Origin: Eurosta solidaginis
Taxonomy: Eukaryota > Arthropoda > Insecta > Diptera > Tephritidae
Direction: 5' to 3'
Assembly: GCF_040869045.1 (NCBI RefSeq)
Contig: NC_090319.1
Coordinates: forward strand, 302,176,998-302,240,997
Length of the DNA stretch: 64,000 nt
The notes beneath the pieces are model-generated. The model worked only from the letters and a program-made list of their open reading frames with translations, did no database searches and was not told the DNA's origin. The position numbers and the translations under genes were made by a program. Positions within the stretch are counted from its first letter, which is position 1. The number at the start of each line of letters is the position of its first letter. Positions 46,160 to 56,763 of the stretch are shown here, piece by piece.

Positions 46160-46494
46160 AGGGAGAAATTGCTAAAAATCTTTTAATCTGAACGATCGGT
46201 TGTATGGGAGATATATGTTATAGTGGTCCGATCCTACCGGATCCGACAAATGTCTAATATAATACCAAAATACATTCTTGTGCCAAATTTCATTGAGATA
46301 TCTCAAAATTTGAGGGACTAGTTTGCGTTCAAACAGACAGACAGACGGACAGACGGACATGGCTATACACTCAGTTCGTCGCCCTGATCAATTCGGTATA
46401 CTTAATGGTGAGTCTATCTTCTACATTTCTCAACGTTACAAACATCGGACCAAAGTTAATATACCATTCCATGTTCATGAAAGGTATAAAAATG
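46160..46494 (-). mobile_element. HINE-like element, second subfamily (minus)
   Basis: On minus it begins TTTTTATACCTTTCATGAAC, passes TATATTAACTTTGG, then ATAGCCATGTCCGTC with a (GTCY)n microsatellite (plus-strand CAGA/CGGA units at 46333-46359), then TTTTGAGATATCTCAATGAAATTTGG. The order and several words match the plus-strand HINE family (TATATTAACTTTG, GCCATGTCCGTC, GATATCTTGATGAAATTTGG). The far end is not delimited; no 3' stem-loop was found. Confidence 0.65.
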
Positions 46495-46969
46495 TGTTTT
46501 CAGAAAAGCGATTTCAGCATTGCTATCTCGCATGTGTGGAGACCATAGCAGACTAGTTTGTTATACTTAAAGCATTATAGACTTTCTAGTAGCACTTGGG
46601 AAAAAGAACCGGAAGCGTGGAAATTCTTATAATTAAAGAGAGAAATTAAATCAAACACTCAACCTGCTGAATTTTCAACAAACCGAAACATCTCAAGAAA
46701 CAGCTTTCCTACAAAGTCGTTAAATTCTTTTGCTAATTCACCCCCCTCCCCCCCCCCCACACTTTTCGGTCTGAAAACAGGTCCACCACTTACTTTTCCA
46801 GAGTGTTTCCATAGGAAAAAAAATTCATTTGGTTAATTCCAAAGGTGCAACTCTGCTGAAACTGCTTGCTTCACCGGCTTCCTTTCAAATATTATGCGGA
46901 CAATGTAATATTACAACACCAAAATGGCGTATAGTGTGGATTCCCACTGTCAAATACCCGAAAACCGCA
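46495..46969. other. Unassigned stretch with a poly-C tract
   Basis: C-rich run at 46741-46758 (CCCCCCTCCCCCCCCCCC). No gene. Confidence 0.35.
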
Positions 46970-47205
46970 AGCTGATATAACAGGTTAAACTCGATCTGGA
47001 TATAACTCATCCACAATCAACCTCGACGTACGCAAACTATGCCCCGCATGTAATGTGTCTCCACATGACAACAACCATCTTTTCAATTGCAATGTCGAAC
47101 CAATACCTTTAACACCGACGTCTCCTTGGTCCAACTCCTGTTAGAGGATTTTGGTGACAATTTGTGAGTGATCGCATTGCTACAACAACAACAAAAGCAG
47201 TCTTT
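46970..47205 (+). pseudogene. LINE C-terminal zinc-knuckle fragment with (CAA)n tail (family 3)
   Basis: One frame reads TRSGYNSSTINLD, then KLCPACNVSPHDNNHLFNC, a CPxC...HD..H.F.C cluster that closes the RT protein of Jockey-type LINEs. A stop follows after PWSNSC. About 50 bases on come TGAGTGATCGCATTGCTACAACAACAACAA, the 3' tail at 47164-47194. The rest of the LINE is missing. The tail is shared with the (CAA)-tailed short repeats in this window. Confidence 0.7.
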
Positions 47206-47516
47206 CTAGAGCTAACGAGGCTTCAGAGAATGTGATAATTTGATTTTTTAAACTGATACTTGAAAATAGAGAATGAGCAGCAGAACGAAACCATTCAGAT
47301 AACACAAGACAACGTCGGTTTCGGGTTTATAAAATATTTTGTGATAGAATGACACTGGTTAGTAGCAGCAGCGGAAAGGAAATTAAGTAGAGAAGCACTT
47401 GTCCGCGTCTACTCTTTCAACTAAAATCATTTATTGTGAAAAATTACTGAACGTATAATAACCGCACTTACCGAAAATTGTCCAATCGAAGTATATGTTA
47501 AAACATTTGTCTAGTT
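47206..47516. other. Unassigned stretch
   Basis: No gene recognised. Confidence 0.3.
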
Positions 47517-47625
47517 ATTGTAGTAGCAATAAAGTTACTTTAGGAAGGTTTTGGGGAGTGTTATAGATGTTGATAGCCTTTGGCGTATAAAGATGATATA
47601 CATACATGGATCAGATACACTACCG
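47517..47625 (-). repeat. (CAA)-tailed short repeat, partial, minus
   Basis: Plus strand reads TTGTAGTAGCAATAAAGTTACTTTAGGAAGGTTTTGGGGAGTGTTATAGATGTTGATAGCC in pieces that mirror the family's 3' end. Only the 3' half is recognisable. Confidence 0.6.
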
Positions 47626-47940
47626 AGCTCCACTTTAATCTGTCTTTATCGCTAGTCAATCAACGAATCACCTCAAACCTCCTCGGTCTACGAAACTCCA
47701 CCTTCCGTAAGCAGCTTGTTTAGTCATCTGGCTCGAAACAAAACACAAAAAAATTTTTCTGACCCGGTAACTTTTGATAAGCTTCCTGAGCTTTAGAAGG
47801 AATTTGGCAAACCTATTCTTTGTCTGGAGAACAAACGCTTAAAAATGTGAAGTTTTAGTTGTTATAAAAGAAACCAAAAACTAGGTTGCTTGGTGTCTTA
47901 CCACAAAACGGAAGTCAGCGCCTCAAGTCGTGTGGGAATA
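47626..47940. other. Unassigned stretch
   Basis: No gene recognised. Confidence 0.3.
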
Positions 47941-48700
47941 TTTTTATACCCAGCTGAGCAGAGGTCACAGAGTATATTAATTTTGTTCGCATAGCGGTAC
48001 CCCGCAACGGCATAAACTAATCGAGATAGATATAGACTTCTTTATATCAAAATGATCTGGGCGAAAAAAGAAATTCATTTAGCCAGGTCTGTCCGTCCGT
48101 CCGTCTGTCCGTAAACACTATAAAAAAAAAAGAAAAGTTTGAGGTATCTTAATGAAATTTGGTATGTAGGTTCTTGGGTACTCATCTCAGATCTCTATTT
48201 CTCTATGAACGAGATCGGACTATAACCACGCCCACTTTCACGATATCGAAAATTTCGAAAAGCCGAAAAAGTGCGATAATTCATTACCAAAGATGGATAA
48301 AGCGATGAAACTTGGTAGGTGGGTTAACCTTGTGATGCAGAATAGAAAATTAGTAAAATTTTGGACCATGGGCGTGGCAGCGCCCACTTTTAAAAGAAGG
48401 TAATTTAAAAGTTTTGCAAGCTGTAATTTGGCAGTCGTTGAAGATATCATGATGCAATTTGGCAGGAACGTTACTCCTATTACTATATGTGTTCTAAATA
48501 AAAATTAGCAAAATCGGATGACGAACACGCCCACTTAAAAAAAAAAAAATTTCGAAAGTCAAATTTTAACAAAAAAATGTAATATCTTTACAGTATATAA
48601 GTAAATTATGTCAACATTCAACTCCAACATTTGCCTCCAAAGCTCTCAGCTGAGTATGTAATGCTCGGTTACACCCAAACTTAGCCTTCCTTACTTGTTT
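47941..48700 (+). mobile_element. HINE copy 4, internally deleted
   Basis: Complete 5' end (TTTTTATACCCAGCTGAGC), microsatellite at 48086-48111, the first part of the core, then a junction near 48630 that jumps to the 3' subterminal CTCAGCTGAGTATG and stem-loop (here GCTCGGTTACACCCAAAC, with weakened pairing) and CTTACTTGTTT. The second half of the core and all ~130-bp subrepeats are absent. It gives the empty site for the SINE-B insertion in copy 2. Confidence 0.8.
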
Positions 48701-49044
48701 GTACTAGATCTATTCACGGAATTTTAAATAACTGCTGTTTTTTGCTGCTTTTTGATACAATAAACAAAAAATAAAATAATGGACAGAATAATAAAGTTTG
48801 GAATCAATGATTTTCGATAAATTTATCTTTTTCGCGCCAAATCATCATCATAATTAATTAACGTATAACAGTCTGGGCGATTTTGGCAGTCTCTTTTTTG
48901 GATGGCAATAGGTACGTCGCCCTTCAAATATATGGTATGAAGTCGTTTTATGCGAAGCCTGGTTTGGTGGTCCTTCCATCCCCTCCTTGCGAAGGTAACG
49001 ATTCTAAAATGTTCTAAAATCCAGCACCACCGGACTCAATTCAA
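48701..49044. other. Unassigned stretch
   Basis: No gene recognised. Confidence 0.3.
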
Positions 49045-49490
49045 GCTTTTCATGTTCTTACTTTTTTGTTCTTGAAAAACGAACGACCTGTTCTTAAAAC
49101 AACAACCTTGTTCTTGAACTGACAACCATGTTCTTGAAAAGAGAACGGTTGGTCTTAAAATATGAGCAAATGTTCTATTAATGAGAACGATGTTCTTAAA
49201 TTAGGCCCAAGAAAAAAAAAACGGTACAATTCGTGTGCACCACAATGTTAAATACAACATTTGGCACAAGATATTAAGCAGTTGTAGTGGCCCAGCGGCT
49301 ATGATGTTCCGCTTGCGATCGTGTGGCGCGAGTTCGATAACCGTCAAACTTTGAATTTTTTAAAACTGTTCTTAAAACAAGCCCATCGGCCACGAGTTAA
49401 GAAAAAACGTACTTAACAGACTTCTGTCAACGAATGTTCTTAATTTTGAACTTGTTTCGTTTGTTTTAGAACGATTTTTTCTCTGAGTGT
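49045..49490. repeat. GTTCTT-rich repeat region with tRNA-like core
   Basis: TGTTCTT words occur about a dozen times on the plus strand on either side of a tRNA-like patch. The patch (49281-49345) has an A box TGGCCCAGCGGCTATG and, 31 bp after it, a B-box-like GAGTTCGATAACC. It may be a SINE with a GTTCTTAA-rich body, or a tRNA relic inside a repeat. Confidence 0.45.
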
Positions 49491-50464
49491 AGCCGTATAA
49501 TCTTTGTAATGGCTGTTTAATTCGCATTCGTAAATGGAACATGTGGATTGTTTCATGATGGGTCTTTTTCAGGATTTATCGTATCGGTAAAATCTGTTGC
49601 TCGTACACTTGATAAAGCCGCAATCAGTTCGTCGACTTTGCTAATTACAGTCTTTCGAGCAATACTCTACGTTGATTCTTGTAGGTGATATTGGGGCATA
49701 CACTCATCCGAATATATTTTCATCAGAATTAATAAATGATTTTTATCAACTCTTCGACTCCGTATTTCGCTTAACTATTTTAAAGTCGGGCTATAGCAAA
49801 TGTTAAGTGGTGGAAAGATTTATGTCGAGACGTATTTTGGTGTGGGCTTCACCATTTCCCATACTATCTGGAAATAAGGAGAAATATTCCTTCAATAAGA
49901 TAAACACACACTGAAGACGGTAACCAGGTCAATAATATCAGTTCGGCAAGAATTTAAGCTGTTTCTGAATCCTTCTATCATCTTTCGGTAGAGTTTTTCA
50001 GTATTATATCTATCAGCCAGCTCAAATTACGCCACATAAAATACACTCGGCGCGTATTTACACAAAACATTAAAATTAGACCGATCATTATCTCTCAAAG
50101 TCAAATTCTGTGTCGAAAATTTATATGTATGTAAATGGGCTTCAACCCATACAGAAATTCAATCATACATGAAACGTTTTCATAAAACCAAGGTTTTCAA
50201 AAGAAGCTCCGGGGAAATATACTCATTTATAAAAGCACGATTAATTTTTACTCAACCCGCTGAATTACATATTTTCCACCCTTCAAAATTTTGATTTCGC
50301 CTGCCAAACAAACAATTATCCTTGCATACTCTTACTGTTATGTTCATGAATCTGTGATGCTTTGGGTATTCGGAAAAAAATGATGCGCCGCGCTTAATTG
50401 AAAGGGCGATTCTGTGCTGCTGTTGCTGTTTACTGCTACCATCCTTCTAAAGTTCTATCGATAT
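49491..50464. other. Unassigned stretch
   Basis: No gene recognised. Confidence 0.3.
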
Positions 50465-51245
50465 GGACTAAGGCATCGAGTCCCGGAAATCCCAAATGCC
50501 GGGACTACCGAGCCATATTACCATTCCAAAATACCGGGATTGCATTTAGCAAAATACGGGAATTTCGGGATTTCTTCGGGATCTCATATTGCAAATTTGA
50601 TTAACTTTAATCGGCGAATGTTGCTCCTGTTTTAATTTTTGTAAGCTTCAATTTCAAACCACAGGAAATCCACTTTTTCTGGTAAAGTACAGCCTTATTT
50701 AGACGTCTCAATGGTTCGATTTCAAAGGAAACAGATTTTTCTATACGATGGAACTCGTGGTGTACTTTTAAAATGAAGTATAATTCCACTATCCCCTACT
50801 AGTCTGGAGTCCGAAGGATGTTCCTCCTCTGCTTTTTATATATGCATGTAACAAGTTACGGCCTAGTCTATTAGATGTTACTATAGATGATCTAATAGTT
50901 AATGAATATTTTTTTAAAATAAAAAAGTATTTTGGATTGGCTTAAGTTTTATATGGAACACATTTGGAGAAGTTTACATCAGGAATTCTTTATTTTTGTT
51001 TGAAAAGAGACTAATTTTTATTTGTTTATATAATTTGTTTTGAATTCGCTTCCAAACAAAGGACTGTACTTAATGCTTTTTGGTAAACTACTAATATTTG
51101 TATACCTCACATAATTATTTTTTTAACCAAACTCCAAAGGTAGATAACAGTATCTGAATGATCCCGAGAAGTCACGGGATCCCGGGATTGTCCTTTTCGA
51201 GTACCGAAATCCCAGGATTGCAAAAGATCTGCGGGATTCAATGTC
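50465..51245. repeat. Region bounded by CGGGATT-rich clusters
   Basis: Clusters of CCGGGATT/AATCCCG words lie at 50478-50585 and 51161-51238, loosely inverted to each other, with AT-rich sequence between. They could be degenerate long inverted ends of an element. A third small cluster is at 9890-9955. Confidence 0.35.
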
Positions 51246-51710
51246 TTAGTATGAATGTAGGATCATCGTACATAAGTGGATGTTGTTGAAGCGCGTGTGC
51301 CTCATAGCGGTTACACGCGTATCCTGTTTCACATCATTTTGACAAACGTTTTTGTATTTTTATTGTGTTTATTACTTTAGCACTTTAATTCAAGTGTTTG
51401 TTGCTTTTCAGCTTTTATTTAATGTAATTGCCATCAGTGGCGGATTTTCACATTTACAAGTGTAACGCACAAGTGAGTTGGCCTTACAAAGGAAGGGTGC
51501 GTGGTTGGTTATGTATGATGGGTACCACAAAAATCAAATTATACAAACGAGTTCAAGCTGGTTATTATTTGTAATAAATTTTGATCATTTAATAATGCAT
51601 ATTAACAATAACAAAAAATTTTAAGTTAACATGATACGAGTATGCGGTGTATATATAACAAAAATGATTCATTTATGATACAATTTTAAGCGTATAAAAG
51701 AGTCAAGGAC
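51246..51710. other. Unassigned stretch
   Basis: CAGTGGCGGATTTTCAC at 51435 looks like a hAT-type end but has no partner. No gene. Confidence 0.3.
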
Positions 51711-51712
51711 TA

Positions 51713-52057
51713 CCCTGCAAAAATCGTTGGACCATGTGGTCCACTGGAGTACTTACTATTCTACTCCACTGTAATGCAGCGATGGACCAACTCATGTTTC
51801 TACACGAACATGTTGTAAGCCGATCATTGCTCGTTTTTAACGATTGTAATCACTACACGATGTTTATTGGACTGTGGGTACTCCATGGATTACTCTGATG
51901 TAATGCGGAGCTGGAGTATATGGTCCGGTCCTAGGACATCGCAATGTTAATTGGACCATATTTTTTGCATGAATTGTGGTTAATTTTGGAGCACTCGCTT
52001 GGTCCATAGCGAGTACTCCATACATGCATCCATGGAGTACTCGCGATTTTTGCAGGG
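51713..52057. mobile_element. MITE with CCCTGCAAAAATCG ends
   Basis: CCCTGCAAAAATCG (51713-51726) is exactly inverted at 52044-52057. TA flanks both sides. The ~345-bp interior is built of short motifs that recur in both orientations: TGGACCA/TGGTCCA and GGAGTACT/AGTACTCC. ACT could also be read as a 3-bp duplication, so the family is open. Confidence 0.7.
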
Positions 52058-53879
52058 TACTACTACAAACATACATACATATGTTCATATACACACTCTA
52101 AAACTTTATACCCTACATATTATGCCAAGTAAAAAGAAATTTCATTGATTGAAAGTCTTCATCGGTGCCCAAAATGATGATGCGTTTCTACTCAATTGCA
52201 ATCGAATTTAATGCATCCTTGGTGACATAACTGCTGTCAACAGCTTATTGCGTACAAAGTGAGAATAAGTGAAGTGAAGTGAAGTGAAGTGAAGTGCAGT
52301 AAGGTAAAGATAGACAATTCAAAAGTTATGACAACGCAAATTTAATTTCAATAAAAGTCAACCAACAACAAAAAAAGAAGAGAAAATTTATTCGTCACTG
52401 CCGGTCATCATGCAATGGAGGACAAGCGAATGCACTTGGAATACAGAGGCAAAATGTCTCATATACTGCAAAATTTTTATTCCTTTACATATTGTAGCAT
52501 GCCTGTAGGAAAAAAATGTGTTAAAAGCTCTGCACTTAAAGACCTAACTACAAATTTTCCAACAGTATTGAAGAAAAACTAAAAATGTTTTTCGGAAGAG
52601 CACACAAGTTTCTCAGAAAAACACAAATAGAAGTCAGAAATAGACATATTTAGTTCAGAAAAATGTAAAGGTGCTTCAAATGTCAACGGCACCCTTTTCC
52701 TTCGTCATAATGATTTAAAAAACATTTCGCGCAATGCTAAAGGGTATGAGACAAAAATAGAAGCGAGCTAGCACAATCTGCAGTAGGTGCTGCATCTTTT
52801 GATTGCTGAATAATATGTCCATGTAATGGAGTCGCCTTCGTACGTCCCCTGGTCCTCCGTGCATAAAAAACGCATGTTAGTTTTAAAAAATGTTTTTTTG
52901 TTGGGCCAAACGTTTCCAGTAGGGTTCAGCATGGGCAAATACAGTCCCAAGTGGAAAAAATAGTTGACCCATTACCACCAATTACCAGCTGAAGTCCCGA
53001 ATGACATCTTGCATTGTCGCAAATCAATACCAAATCGGTCAATCTATTTCCAATGTATTTTCATACATCCAAGAAATTCCGGATATCGCCGCGTTTCCAC
53101 ACTTTAACTGGTGAATATTCTGTTTTCTTGTAAGTGATAACATCTCATCTATGTATGTACACAATCTGCTTTCCCCGCTGAATATACCCACTCTAAGCTC
53201 TTTTTCTATTGTTTTTATCTTAATTCATTGTCGCAGGCAAATGATAGAGCTTTTTTTAAACGATTTTATTTAGCTTGACTTGATAGGCCGGACGGCCGTT
53301 GTGAACGAATTTTGTAATTAAAATTTAAGTAACTTCCCGATAAGATCCAAGCTTAAAACTTGGAATATAGTTTACAACCCGATGACATTGCAATACAAAG
53401 ATAAAAAAAAACTCCGATAGTTGACGCATTGATCGAAATATTTCAAAAAATCGTATTTGTGGTCCGATTTGGCTCATATTTGGAACAAATATTACATACA
53501 GTCTGGTAGAAGTGACATCAAAATACTTTGGAGTTCGAGGAGGGACAAGCACACGTGGCGCCGAGTCGAGTAAAGTCTTTGGAATTATTATGTATTGAAG
53601 ACTTAGATTGTAACAAATTGTTAGGAAAGAGTCCTTGTAATAATGAGTCACTAAATGAACTAAATAGAATAAGAAGTAATAGGCAGTTGGTCTTACTTAT
53701 GACTATCAATAGAAATTTGCGCGTACAACGCTTTTATTTAATTGTCTGATCAACGCCCTAGATTGATGAGGAGTGTGATGACCTACCTAATTATTTTCTA
53801 GTTTTTAATATTATTATTACTTAATGTAAATATTGTTTTCAATAAAACCGTTTAAGTTACAAATTTGTTTGTATTTATT
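52058..53879. other. Unassigned stretch with (GTGAA)n microsatellite
   Basis: Five and a half GTGAA units at 52269-52296. No gene is supported; the frame at 53528-53749 shows no recognised motif. Confidence 0.35.
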
Positions 53880-54365
53880 TTATTTTAAAATACACTTATG
53901 ATTTTTTGAAGTACATTTGCCTATTTTGTAATTTTATTTTAAATCTTCTGAAATACATTTGTTTTTCTAAATTTTATTTGTGTTTTTCCGAAATACATAC
54001 ATCTTTTTCGAAACAAATTATTAGAGTTTTTCTGGAAAACGGTCGCTTTGTTATCGACAAAAATCGATTTTCTATTCAAAAGTTGTCGATATTTTTCGAT
54101 AACAAATCGACAACTTTAAAATAAAAACTGATAACCTTTCGACAACAATTTGATAATTTTTCGTTTTCAATAAATTTTCGACCACAAGTCTATATTCTTC
54201 GATAATTTTTTGATGGCAAATCCATTATTTTCCGCTAACTATTCGATAGCAAACCAACAAAACGTCGATAATTTGCTGATAATAAACCGATAATCGACTT
54301 AACTGTCGTTACCGCTATTACGTCGATAACAAATCAATAACATGCAGATAACAAGATATTACTAT
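53880..54365. repeat. Two degenerate AT-rich tandem arrays
   Basis: 53885-54010 repeats a ~40-bp unit with GAAATACAT followed by a T-rich part and ATTTTATTT. 54030-54350 repeats a shorter unit based on TCGATAAC/GTCGATAA, more than fifteen times in both orientations. Degenerate satellite-like DNA. Confidence 0.5.
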
Positions 54366-54531
54366 TAACAGCTCAATCTTTCATACTCGTAAATGAATTT
54401 TTCCGAGCAATGCCAACATGATTCCAAACCAGTCCCGATATGAACACGAAATATTGCATAATCATATCGAAATGGCTCCGGAAAAATTCCTCCATATTGA
54501 TCTCAAAATGTTCCGGAAATGATCTCAGAAT

Positions 54532-54888
54532 AAAAAAATAAATGTAAGGCGCGATAACCTCTAAAGGGATTTTAGACCGGGCTTCTCTTCCAATTTGCGT
54601 CGTGCTCCTTTTCATGTTCCCTACATATTGGCGGGACGGGACATACTTGTTTTATACCGCTTCCGAGCGGCATCTGCAAGGCAGATGAGTTTTCACTGAG
54701 AGCTTTTCATGGCACAAATACACTCGGAGTGCTTGCCAAACACTGCCGAGGGGCCACCGTGCTTAAAAAACTTTCTTCTAATTGAAAAAACTTGTTTCTA
54801 AAGTTTTGATGTTGCTTTGCATGGGGCGTGAACACAGGATCTTCGGTGTGCTAGGCAGAGCACGTTACCATCACACCGCGGCGGCCAC
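54532..54888 (-). mobile_element. SINE-A copy with CAGAAT TSD
   Basis: Full-length minus copy flanked by CAGAAT (54526-54531 and 54889-54894). A/T tail on the left, tRNA-like head on the right (CGGTGTGATGGTAACG). The B box here is decayed (TGTTCACGCCCC). Confidence 0.85.
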
Positions 54889-55035
54889 CAGAATCGTCGA
54901 ACAAATAAGCCAGAAGCTGTCCCAACACATTCGAAAATGATTTCGAAATAATACCTTAAGCAAAAACGAAAAAATCCAAAAAATTATTTCAAATGATTAC
55001 AATATTTTTACAAAAATGTTTCTAAATTATCATAT
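54889..55035. other. Short unassigned stretch
   Basis: Repeats of TTCGAAATGATTTC-like words. No gene. Confidence 0.3.
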
Positions 55036-55398
55036 TGTAACGAATTTACTGCAAATTCTCTTATTTGCAACCTTCTGCTAAGTTCGAATCACTAAACTGT
55101 TGAATAAATAACTCCACTCTTCAATAATGCAAAATGGCCTTTATTAAAGTACTTCACAATAACACTTATACTTCGCTTATAGCTTGCTTAACTCAAACTG
55201 ATTCTCGCGCATCTACCGTTGGTGCTTTTATACTCTGTGATTTCCTCGTTGCATCTTCTAGGCGCTTCTAGAATTTACTTAGTTACTGCCATATAATTAT
55301 GACTACAGATGCACGTGTATAGCTACTCATATGCGCGTGTTTTTGTGAGCGACACTTCCACACATGACGGAACGATACAAGGTGGCAGCATTGTGACA
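55036..55398 (-). repeat. Candidate solo LTR
   Basis: Starts TGTAACGAATTT and ends CATTGTGACA on plus, so on minus it runs TGTCAC...GTTACA with short inverted ends. An AATAAA lies on minus at about 55139-55147 (AATAAAGGCC), suitable for LTR polyadenylation. No target duplication was found, so this is tentative. It does not match the Ty3 LTR at 36050. Confidence 0.4.
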
Positions 55399-56451
55399 TA
55401 CCTACAAACATAAATAAAAATTCCATGTATTTTGTTGTTGTAAATTCGATGGACAAATGTCAAAATCGTACTGCGCCGATAGTTGATGTATCAAAGCAAA
55501 TAAAAGAAGGGTATGATCAGCTGTCCCATGCTGCCACCTTGTATCTTTCCGCCATGCTTCCACTATTACAATTGCATACTTTTGGGAGCATCTCAGATGA
55601 GATATCTGCATGTGTTTGTGCATCTCTTCTCCGCTGCGTGTACGTACATATGTGTAGAGATTCGTTTATGTAGATACATAATGATTGATTTATGGATGTG
55701 CATACAAGTCACTCTTAGCATCGGCTTAGAGATGACAGTACCTCTTAGTGTTGCTAATATTTGTAACAATATATATTATTTGTAATTGCTGTTTTTATGT
55801 ATGGGCCCCTTTTTCGCTCTTATTTGGAATCCAAAACTATAAATAAAGTTTTGGGTTGTAAAGATGGAGATTCGGGCTATTAGCGAGCTTTGGGCAATTT
55901 TGGTCGTAGTGCTCTTGTTTAGCTATATTTTATTAAAATAATTTGCTAAAAATAAACGATTGTGAGCACACAAAGAAATGTATTTGTACTATGGCACTAT
56001 TGTGAATATTTGCACTACATTACCGGCAGTTGCTACCATACGCCAGATGGTAGCGGAAGCTGTAAGCTGTAATTGATTGATAGAAGAGCTAATTTCTGTT
56101 GATATATGATAAGAGACTTTTATATTGGTTACGCAAGATGCGCACGGGTCCGGCTCGTCTCAACATAATACCAAAACAGTACGGAAATTATTTAAAATCG
56201 TTCCGAAAAAAGTCCCTGCATGCATGCGATCGGGGCTCGCCTTATTTGTTTGGTTTAAGTTATGAGGAATAACAATTATTTGTAGACCCTGATAATGAAA
56301 TAATGTTAAGTTTACACTTAGCAGACGAAAATCTTACCATTCATGAAATCTATTTCTGTCGCAAAATTACAGTTATGAAAAAACTTTTATCGAAAAAAAC
56401 CATAGCTTCGATACTCCTTACGAAAAAGATATGATGCGAGCTCTGTCAGAA
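55399..56451. other. Unassigned stretch
   Basis: 55528-55550 is a near-exact inverted copy of 55369-55392 (ATGCTGCCACCTTGTATC), possibly a second LTR scrap in reverse. No gene. Confidence 0.35.
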
Positions 56452-56763
56452 ATTAAAAATTAATAAATGCAAGGCGCTATAACCTCCGAAGAAATTTCAG
56501 GCCGAGCTTTTCTTCCAATTTGCGTCGTGTACCTCTTAATTTTTCCTACAAATTTTCGGGGCGGGACCTACTTGTTTTATGCCAACTCTGAACGGCATCT
56601 GCACTTTTTCTGATAAGCTTTTCATGGTAGAAATACATTCGAAGTGTTTGCCAAATCAACAACAACTTTTTTCTAAAATTTCGATGTTGCCTTGCCCGAG
56701 GCTTAAATCCAGCATCTTCGGTGTAGTAGGCGAAGCACGCTGCCACCACACCACTGCGGTCGC
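56452..56763 (-). mobile_element. SINE-A copy with GTCAGAA TSD
   Basis: Flanked by GTCAGAA (56445-56451 and 56764-56770). Slightly shorter than the others through internal deletions (the CTGCCGAGGGGCGACC part is missing near 56655). tRNA head at the right is diverged. Confidence 0.85.

Noticed and set aside
51433..51450. Third hAT element starting CAGTGGCGGATTTTC
   Set aside because: No matching right end (CCGCCACTG) and no 8-bp duplication were found downstream.
53528..53749. 73-aa plus-strand frame with fairly balanced composition
   Set aside because: Looked exon-like at first, but no family motif and no convincing splice sites were found.
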